NCBI GenBank assembly: GCA_946902875.1
Contig: OX336354.1
Span: 9,831,247 to 9,895,246 of the forward strand
Direction: 5' to 3'
Source of the DNA: Nematopogon swammerdamellus
Taxonomy: Eukaryota; Arthropoda; Insecta; Lepidoptera; Adelidae
DNA: 64,000 nucleotides
Positions 57,285 to 64,000 of this stretch are shown one piece after another. The notes below the pieces were generated by a model, which made no database searches, had not been told where the DNA came from, and saw only the letters and a list, made by a program, of their open reading frames with translations. The position numbers and the translations under genes were made by a program. Numbering within the stretch: the stretch's first letter is position 1; every line of letters starts with the position of its first letter.

Positions 57285-58035
57285 GAGGTCGGTTGCCAGT
57301 TTTGGTAGTACAGTGTTACAGTATGTAATGTTAATATAAGACGTGACCACCGAGAAATATACGTCAGCAAGGTGCATTGGCAAGCGTATTTCCAAAAAAT
57401 ATCCGCGCCGTTATTTATTTAATACCTTGCATACAAGCCTTCCTTAAGCCCGCAAATTCCACGAATTTTTACAGAGTTAACGACAGTTAACCAGTGCTGT
57501 ATTAACTATAAGTTAAAGTACGAGACACGCAATACGTCCGCGAAGCACGTCCCGCCGACGTCGGTGCAAACAAACGCACGTCCCGCGTTTATGGACCAAG
57601 AGAGCGACGCTTATTGGTTTAATCACTGACGCTCTCGACCTTTGTGGGGGAGAAAAAGATATACGACGGCCCATCAGCAAAGTATTCTAAACTGTAGAAG
57701 GAGTATTTATATATTTTTTTTCTATTTATTTATATTTATGTTGTATAATTTGTTGAAATTGTCTACATCATTCTTTTTGTTCTCTACCACTCCACACTGA
57801 TTCATGATAACCCAAAGGTTTGCTGTAGGAGAACACCTACGGCGATGAGTTGTACCTTTTGCAAAATTTTAAAAGCCAATAAACATATTTTGATCTCGAT
57901 TTGATTTGAGTATTCACTTGTGCAGCAGTTGATAATTTTATTCTGGTAATCGTGGTCAGATAGTAAAAATTGTGTGGAAAAAGACGAAATCGCACACATT
58001 GGCTGTCGGCTCCCTGAGTGTGTTCTGTCGCTTAT
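57285..58035. other. Intergenic DNA
   Basis: 57535-57600 is GC-rich. 57805-57860 (ATAACCCAAAGGTTTGCTGT) is a LINE-tail relic. No gene supported. Confidence 0.4.
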
Positions 58036-58399
58036 TCCATGGGGAGTGCTCGGAGGATCTGTTTAACGCGATCCCGCCGTCCCCTTTCCAGCTCCGCACC
58101 ACGCGCACTGGGCAGGGATTGCATCCCTAGACGCTGGACTTACCGCGGATGCGTTCCGATCGGTTCTGCAGATCTTTCCTCTACAGAACCGGTAAACTCT
58201 GGAACGATCTCCCTGCCCATACATCCCCCCCCCCCCCCCACCCCCCTCCCCCCAAGTACAGTCTCGGGCCCTTCATGAGGGACGTGAATGGGCACCTGTC
58301 AGGCCGGCATGGCCCCGCACATGACCGAATGTCCACGGGCGTTGTGAGACACCTTATGGGTGGCTCGGCGCCATAATATGTCGCGCTGTCAATAAAAAA
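58036..58399 (+). mobile_element. Family D LINE, longest plus-strand copy
   Basis: ORF2 C-terminal pieces are readable in shifted frames (RDPAVPFPAPHH; then RMRSDRFCRSFLYRTGKLWN and DLPAHT). The C-run at 58227-58250 is expanded compared with other copies and breaks the frame. Continues through RDVNGHLSGRHG to a short A-run. Confidence 0.8.
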
Positions 58400-58768
58400 C
58401 ATATGACAAAACCACTAATAAATAATTAATAAAAAAAAGCTGTTTGAGTTTCTACATACTAATAAATAAAAAATCTAAAAATCGGCAATGGTTCACAGAA
58501 CAGAGACAACTATTTGTAATTAATTAGTAATAGGTCGTTCAACACCCACTTACGTGTTAATGCGATGCAAAGCGATAACTAACCGTGCGAATGTGTTCAA
58601 GTACCGTGAAAACGTTGCTTTTTGTAAATTAGAAGATAAGAAACAACCGCGCACGCGCCGTCATGGTCGCTCGCACACCCACTGCACAATACTTGCTGTG
58701 GGACTTTGCCGGAACGAAGTTATGCGGCGTGTGGCGTGTTGTTCTTGTTTGCTGCCCAGCCTCTTCTG
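58400..58768. other. Left flank of the telomeric tract
   Basis: No gene recognised; a GC-richer stretch at 58640-58760 directly precedes the TTAGG repeats. Confidence 0.4.
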
Positions 58769-58893
58769 TTAGGTTAGGTTAGGTTAGGTTAGGTTAGGTT
58801 AGGTTAGGTTAGGTTAGGTTAGGTTAGGTTAGGTTAGGTTAGGTTAGGTTAGGTTAGGTTAGGTTAGGTTAGGTTAGGTTAGGTTAGGTTAGG
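58769..58893 (+). repeat. (TTAGG)25 interstitial telomere tract
   Basis: Twenty-five perfect TTAGG units, the canonical insect telomere repeat. The tract ends in TT followed by the T-run of a minus-strand retrotransposon. Together with 60502-60606 it forms one tract split by that insertion. Confidence 0.95.
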
Positions 58894-58981
58894 TTTTTTT
58901 TTTATCAGTTCCAGTAAAACATCTCGGCTATATAGGCCGAGTCCTTGCGCAGCTCACATACTTCTCGCCCCCATGCACCCT

Positions 58982-59010
58982 CCTGCATCCTGGTTCCAGC
59001 AGGATGCAGG
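58982..59010 (-). repeat. 3' UTR hairpin of the TRAS-like element
   Basis: CCTGCATCCTG and CAGGATGCAGG pair perfectly over 11 bp around a 7-nt loop, close to the 3' end of the element. It could help the reverse transcriptase recognise the RNA, but that is inference. Confidence 0.6.
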
Positions 59011-59057
59011 TTCATTCTCTCTTATTCAATTTATTTTATTTTATTTTGTTTATTTTA

Positions 59058-59320
59058 CAGATTCACAAATACAGTTTTACAAATACAAATACAAAAACAA
59101 AAAGGTATAAAGATTCATATGTACAATTTTACACATACAGAAACAAAAGCAAAAAGGTTTACAGATTCACAAATACAAATACAAATACAAAAAGGTTTAC
59201 AGAGTCATAAGTACAATTTTACACATACAGATACAAAAGCAGAAAGGTTACAGATTCACAAATTACAATTTTACAAATACAAATACAAAAACAAAAGCAG
59301 AAAGTTTTAAAGGTCTACAA
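59058..59320 (-). repeat. Tandem ~50-bp repeats in the 3' UTR
   Basis: About five imperfect units built from (plus strand) ACAGATTCACAAATACA, ATTTTACAAATACAAATACA and AAACAAAAGCAGAAAGGTTT. They lie between the ORF2 stop and the 3' hairpin. Confidence 0.7.
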
Positions 59321-59362
59321 AGACAAATACTCTACTCTACTTGCTTCGTCCTATCGTAAATC

Positions 59363-60500
59363 CTAGGCATTTTTATTTCCCTTGGCCGTCCAAGCCATGA
59401 CATACACGCAGTACTCTGCGAACCGTTTCGCCGATTCTTTGCCGGACAGGAGGACTGCCCAGTTCTCGGTTTCAAGCTTCATTTTGAACTCAATCTCAGC
59501 GTCGGATCTGCGAGCAGCAAATCTAGAGCAGACGTTCAGCAGATGGGCCACCGTCTGGTCCGGCTCCCCGCAGAAACAACATTCCGGCGAGTCCCTCAGT
59601 TTGAACCTGTGGAGATACTGGGCAAGCCCCCCGTGCCCAGTCCACGCCTGCGACCTGTAGTAGTTAGCAGGGACGGTCAGAAGGGCTCGGTATGCTCTTC
59701 GCACGTCCGGAAAGAACAGCTTTGTTACAGCGCCTGTTGTACTCTCACTGTATCGCCGCTGCCACTCTGTTAATGTCCGTTCCCGTATGCACTTTTTGGC
59801 GAACGATATTGGGAAGCTAGATTATGCGGCGGCGGACTTTTTCTTAAGCGCGGCTTCTTTGGCCAGAAAATCGACCCTTTCGTTGCCAGCTGTCCCGACA
59901 TGCGCTCGTAGCCAGAACAGTTGAACACTGCCACCCCTCTTGACGATCCTGTCTAGGTTTCACCTGACAGCAAGCGCCAGGGGGTGGCAGGTTCGGGGAT
60001 TGGTGATCAGGTCGAGGGAGGACCGGGAGGCGCTCAGGATCCTAACCGGCTTCGTGTCTCCGCGCTTCAGTGTCCAGTCAGTGGCTTTCAATATGGCCAT
60101 CATTTCCGACTGGAATACTGTGCAGAAGTTTTCGAGACGGAAGGTCCGATTGCCAATCTCCAGGTCCCTCTCCCAGCAGTTCAACGCTGCTCCAACCTTT
60201 CCCCCAATCTTGCTGCCGTCGGTAAAAATGGAGATGACGCCGTCCCCGTCGTCCAAAGTTGATGCCCTGTCACTCTCCGGGCTCTCCAGCCTCTCATACG
60301 TGAGATCGGCTCTACACGCCGGATGGGGCAGTCGGGTGAAGGACACCTTGGCCTCGAGCTCCCTGTCGGCGGCCTCGTGCAGAAGTCTGCCGCGCTTGAT
60401 CTCGTAGAGCTCCTTGCTCTCCTTCAGGCGGAGGTCAAGCGGGAGTAAGCGAGCCAGCAGAGTAGCAGACACCAGGGACACCGTTCTGTAAGCCTTGCTG
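59363..60500 (-). pseudogene. TRAS/R1-type ORF2 C-terminal half
   Basis: A single frame runs from the 5' truncation point (about 60500) to TAG 59363-59365, broken by TGA at 59960-59962 and TAA at 59822-59824. In order: SKAYRTVSLVSATLLARLLP connector; RNase H with D in FTDGSKIGG, E in VFQSEMMAIL, and AHVGTAGNERVDFLAKEA. At the third acidic position the frame reads ILSASRS where active enzymes have a D, so the catalytic site is also damaged. A terminal zinc knuckle follows (CX2C-X8-H-X4-C in CCFCGEPDQTVAHLLNVC). R1-clade ORF2 proteins end this way. Dead copy on three counts: truncation, two nonsense codons and the lost acidic residue. Confidence 0.85.
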
Positions 60501-60501
60501 G

Positions 60502-60606
60502 TTAGGTTAGGTTAGGTTAGGATAGGTTAGGTTAGGTTAGGTTAGGTTAGGTTAGGTTAGGTTAGGTTAGGTTAGGTTAGGTTAGGTTAGGTTAGGTTAG
60601 GTTAGG
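60502..60606 (+). repeat. (TTAGG)21 interstitial telomere tract
   Basis: Twenty-one 5-bp units, one variant (ATAGG at 60522-60526). Continuation of the tract at 58769-58893 on the other side of the TRAS-like insertion. Confidence 0.95.
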
Positions 60607-60649
60607 CAAAGTAAGTAATAGGCACCATAGGGGACGGTGGTGTTAACGT

Positions 60650-60965
60650 CGGCCTTGATAGCTCAGTGGTGCAGACAGTCGACTGTTGCTATTGATTGTT
60701 AAGCAACGCTGGGCGCGGTCAGTTCTTGGATGGGTGACCGTTCGATCGTTGAGGCTGATCGTGGTTCTGATTCCACTTAAAACTGAAGGTCCCTTACCTT
60801 CTTACCTTACTAGGTGGTAGAGTTTAACCTGCACCGATTGATTAATGTTTTTAAGTGATTAGAGATGCTTTATAAGTATTTTCCGTCGAGGTCAGTGTAG
60901 CCGTGACGACCAAAGACGACGACGACATGACATCTAATTCACCCGGTGTTATGGGCTGACAAAGC
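60650..60965 (+). mobile_element. Family A SINE with complete chimeric head
   Basis: The best uninterrupted head 1. tRNA-type A box TAGCTCAGTGG (60659-60669); 5S-rRNA-like block TTAAGCAACGCTGGGCGCGG through CTTGGATGGGTGACCG (60699-60740), which follows the order of the eukaryotic 5S internal promoter region; tRNA-type B box GGTTCTGATTCC (60763-60774). The body is shortened and the tail stops at GGGCTGACA without poly(A). It lies 45 bp beyond the telomeric tract. Confidence 0.85.
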
Positions 60966-61695
60966 CATCTATTATCATAATAATCGTTGCATATCAACCA
61001 CCATCCATCACCAAAAAATTTATAATCTATGATCTATATTGCAAATCTAATCAACTGACGACGGCCCATGAAGGGTCGAAATATTTTGTGTTTTCTGTAT
61101 ATTATATAATATTAATTTGATATGAGTGATATAAGAATGATTCCCGTTGTACCATTTTTGGTAGTGATCCTAACATACATGCAACTCACGACCAGGCTAC
61201 CGGCCACGATTAAGAATACCGCGTGCGAAGCGAATCCTCGCTGAGAACTGGTCAGCTATTAGTATTTTCTCACAGTTACAACTCGCTGGTACAAGCATTC
61301 AGGTCGCATCATAGTTAGTCTTACCCGCGGCCGGCCGAGGCTCCCATTCAACGTCCGTCGAAGCCTTACCAGACAATGCTCTTCCACAGGACGTGAGGCC
61401 GAAGGCGTAGCGTTCGAACGCCGAAAGGCAAAGATACACATCTTGAAGTGCGCCTGAGGGACAGTCTTATAAGTGGCCGTACAAATCCTTCATTCGGATG
61501 TCTTGTAAATGTAATTAGGTATCCGTGATGCATGCATGATTTATGGTTCGAGTGCTCTATACAGTTGTCAATGAATCATTTTATGTGAACACACTTTGCA
61601 AGCTGCTTGGAACTTGAGTACGCTTCTTTAATTGTATAAGAATCAATCTAATTAAATTTATCTATTATTATTTAATTATGAATATAATTATTTTA
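60966..61695. other. Intergenic DNA with a second ribozyme-core-like motif
   Basis: 61055-61085 (plus) reads CTGACGA, a GGCCC/GGGTC stem and GAAA. Flanking stems I and III are not convincing. No gene recognised. Confidence 0.35.
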
Positions 61696-61829
61696 GGTGG
61701 ACAGAGGACCTAAAAAAGGTAGCCGGGAGTGGATGGATGAGAAGAGCGGAAGACCGCGTGTGGTGGCGTGCCTTGGGAGAGGCCTATGTCTAGCAGTGGA
61801 CCGATACAGGCTGATGATGATGATGATGA
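61696..61829 (+). mobile_element. RTE-type LINE 3' end, near-identical to 15190
   Basis: The frame WTEDLKKVAGSGWMRRAEDR, VWWRALGEAYV, stop TAG (61791-61793), QWTDTG, then a (TGA)n tail. RTE ORF2 C-terminus. The copy at 15190-15297 has CAG in place of the TAG. Very low divergence between the two suggests recent activity. Confidence 0.85.
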
Positions 61830-62329
61830 AATTTATCTTAATTATTATCATCACATAATGCACATAATTATGACCGTATGAAAATGAACCGTTTATTAAA
61901 TATACAGTTTTTATTATTGCCACAGTTGAATAAAATTATTAGTCTGTTGAATAAGGTCAATTACAAATTTAATAGCTGCTACTACTAATATCAGACAATT
62001 ATTAAACTACCAAATATTAGAAAATTATGGCGCCTTCTGATACATTTAAGTAATATTTTAAGATAAGCATGTTAATTGCAGATCGCGTGAAATATCGTTA
62101 TGCCTTCTGGCTATAATTACAATATGTATACGTATGTAAATAACGATGCCTCGTAAAATTTCAATAATATTTTAATAAATAGTTTTTATGTCTTAAAATA
62201 GATATATTAAGAGTTTTCGTTGAGTACTTTAAATTTTTTTGGTTAATCGTATTTTTATAAACAACCGGCACGATTGACAGTTCAATAGATTCCGTTTTTT
62301 TCTCCTTAATAAATAAAATAAAATAAAAT
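61830..62329. other. AT-rich stretch, nothing recognised
   Basis: Ends with a short (AAATA)n tract at 62309-62330. Confidence 0.45.
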
Positions 62330-62398
62330 AGAAGATCAGACACAGCCAATAACGCCACTCCTCGTGAAACCACGCTCGGAGAGACGCCATGCCATCTA
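62330..62398 (-). mobile_element. Family E LINE, terminal fragment
   Basis: AGAAGATCAGACACAGCCAA, CTCCTCGTGAAACCACGCTC and GGAGAGACGCCATGCC match the reverse E terminus. Confidence 0.7.
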
Positions 62399-62778
62399 TG
62401 AGGCGGACAAAAAGAAGACGCGTTTTGAAGATGATGTAATACGTAGGTATGAGTTAGGACGTAGGAACAGCCAAGGCCAATGATCATAGCAAGAGTTCAA
62501 GTGGACCCCACTACTACCCGTCATTCCCATTGTGTAACACAGGATGCAAACCGACAAAGATGGGGTGAATAAAATAAATAAAATCAATTGAAGCGAGTAA
62601 ATCCAGTGCGTATTGTTTTAAATTAAACATGAAGCAACAATAGGAAGGCCTGATCTCAATGGCCACCGCCCTTACAATAAGCGTGGAAGGCGGGCTTACA
62701 TTTGAACGAAACGCGCAGGCTAACGAAACGTTCTTATAATCAGTATACCACGTGAAATCAGCGCTTCGGTTATGCGAT
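62399..62778. other. Intergenic DNA, nothing recognised
   Basis: No feature seen. Confidence 0.4.
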
Positions 62779-62924
62779 TTTTTTTTTACATTTCATTGCG
62801 TACTAGTAAATTGCTCAAGTAAATTTTGTATGGAAATTTTAGTACCAACTGGCCCGCTAGGGGCGCTCCGTATCTTTTCTCCATAAATATTCACATAGTT
62901 GTACGCAAAGAAATGTAAAAAAAT
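62779..62924. mobile_element. Small inverted-end MITE
   Basis: TTTTTACATTTCATTGCGTAC at the left and GTACGCAAAGAAATGTAAAAA at the right are near-perfect inverted copies. The interior has TTTTGTATGGAAATTTTAGT and CTAGGGGCGCTCCG. About 146 bp, non-coding. Confidence 0.7.
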
Positions 62925-63717
62925 GTCATAATCAGCGTTATCATTTTTGTAACGGGGTTTTTCACATTTTCAAAGTACACATTATTAGCTGTCCCTGTGG
63001 CTTAGCTTCGCGAAAAAATATAATATAACCATCCTTAGATGTACCGGAAAACGTCAATGAAACTCCCATGTGATAAGATATGATAACCCCCATGTATAAC
63101 ATTTACGGGAACGCAGCTCAGCCTTCGGCCTCGCCCTTAGTTACTTACTTTATTCGAGAAGGTTTATCGTCTTCCTGAACGTAGCTCGGCCTTCGGCCTC
63201 GCCCGCAGTTGCTTACTTTATTCGAGAATATTTGTCGTTTACCTGAATGCTGAAGAACTTAAATTTTATATATTTGAATGAAAACTTATATATTTTATTC
63301 AAATTATATTTGCCGTAAGTTCTCAAGAAACCTGTTCTTTGGACTACGTTACTGTTTCAAACGCGCAATTATTTTTAATTATAATTTATTTATTTCAAAT
63401 GTTTTATATTTTTTTATATTATTATGTTATTCCGGGATATACACTGTCACTATACAAAGTTTCGTCAAAATTCGTTCAGTGGTTTTTGCGTGATGCGCGT
63501 ATAGACAGAAAACTTTTCTAACATGTTCAGATTCTCATTTGAAGTTGCCTTGGTGGAATTTTTTCCGAATATATTAAATGTACACATATGTTTTTGCCTT
63601 TACGATCTTACGAGTATTATATGTATGGATTACGTCCAAAATAACCAAAAATTTTCACTTATAACTCGTAGCGTTAATTATATAAGTCAAAAGATTTAAA
63701 TATATATAACCTGGTTA
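62925..63717 (+). repeat. Intergenic DNA with LINE 3'-type repeat
   Basis: GCAGCTCAGCCTTCGGCCTC and GTAGCTCGGCCTTCGGCCTC (63112 and 63181) form a direct repeat 69 bp apart. 63425-63500 ends with GTTTCGTCAAAATTCGTTCA, a standard LINE 3' phrase. No gene supported. Confidence 0.4.
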
Positions 63718-63930
63718 TAGAGCGGACATTATACGCTGGACTTACCACGTATGTGTACTAATCGGTTATGCAGATGTTTCCTTCACAGAACTGGTAAACT
63801 CTGGAACGCTCTCCCACCCCACATATTTCCCCCCAAGTATAGTCTCGGGTCCTTCAAGAGAGGCGCGAAGAGGCACCTATCAGGCCGGCCGAATGTCCAT
63901 GGGCGTCGTTAGGCACCTTACGGGTGGGAA
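63718..63930 (+). mobile_element. Family D LINE, 3' end
   Basis: Extends further 5' than most copies (ACGCTGGACTTACCACGTAT), then CACAGAACTGGTAAACTCTG, and stops at CTTACGGGTGGG without the terminal A-run. Confidence 0.75.
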
Positions 63931-64000
63931 CACTTTTATATAAACATTTTGATATTGAACGTCTATAACGTCATCTATGAACTCGCATACGGTCGTGTCA
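63931..64000. other. Window end
   Basis: Nothing recognised. Confidence 0.3.

Larger units (their letters stand above)
58894..60500 (-). mobile_element. TRAS-like telomere-specific LINE, 5'-truncated
   Basis: A minus-strand non-LTR element of about 1.6 kb inserted within TTAGG repeats. Its sense strand is the CCTAA strand, and the 3' junction reads poly(A)-CCTAACC. This agrees with the known TRAS target, nicked between T and A of the TTAGG strand. Content from 5' to 3': ORF2 connector and RNase H, zinc-knuckle tail, then a 3' UTR with tandem repeats and an 11-bp hairpin. ORF1, the endonuclease and the reverse transcriptase are lost by 5' truncation. SART elements, the other telomere-specific family, are reported in the opposite orientation. 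Confidence 0.85.

Noticed and set aside
59940..60407. 155-codon plus-strand frame
   Set aside because: It is the antisense shadow of the RNase H domain on the minus strand.

Overview
The window looks like repeat-rich, gene-poor nuclear DNA from an insect, most probably a moth or butterfly. The evidence is two (TTAGG)n tracts (the insect telomere repeat) split by a TRAS-like telomere-specific non-LTR retrotransposon, strongly AT-rich background, short (CTGT)n/(CCGT)n-linked dispersed repeats, RTE-type LINE tails ending in (TGA)n, and many short palindromic MITEs. No bacterial operon structure, CRISPR array, rRNA gene or convincing intact host gene was found. Almost every recognisable open frame belongs to a decayed mobile element. 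Family letters (A, C, D, E, F, H, I, K, N) are local names based on similarity between copies inside this window; no database was consulted.

Layout. 1-14 kb: LINE tails of families D and E, a family-A SINE, and a minus-strand retroelement (4977-5920) with a PD-(D/E)XK-like C-terminal frame followed by a hammerhead-ribozyme-like core. 14-17 kb: a family-H repeat, a fold-back element holding a tRNA-like sequence, an RTE tail and a 251-bp palindromic MITE (F). 18-28 kb: a dense cluster of family-A SINEs, including one inserted inside another, a second fold-back element holding a tRNA-like sequence, and a ~1.1-kb element with inverted ends. 28-45 kb: scattered MITEs, a second F copy inside a family-E LINE, and family-C repeats, one of which carries a 100-bp LINE tail flanked by 5-bp duplications. 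45-58 kb: RTE-like (family I) LINE ends, K MITEs, an internally deleted mariner/Tc1-type transposon and further H, C, D and E copies. 58.7-60.6 kb: 25 perfect TTAGG units, the TRAS-like remnant, then 21 more TTAGG units. 60.6-64 kb: a complete-headed family-A SINE, a near-identical RTE tail and another D copy.

There is no gene pathway here; the elements relate by parasitism and nesting. Family-A SINEs appear with two different heads. One head combines a tRNA A box, a 5S-rRNA-like internal region and a tRNA B box; the other head (about 75 bp) is shared with the unrelated family C. The strongest leads are the chimeric SINE head, the head sharing between families, the TRAS-like insertion in an interstitial telomere tract, the two tRNA-carrying fold-back elements and the hammerhead-like core.
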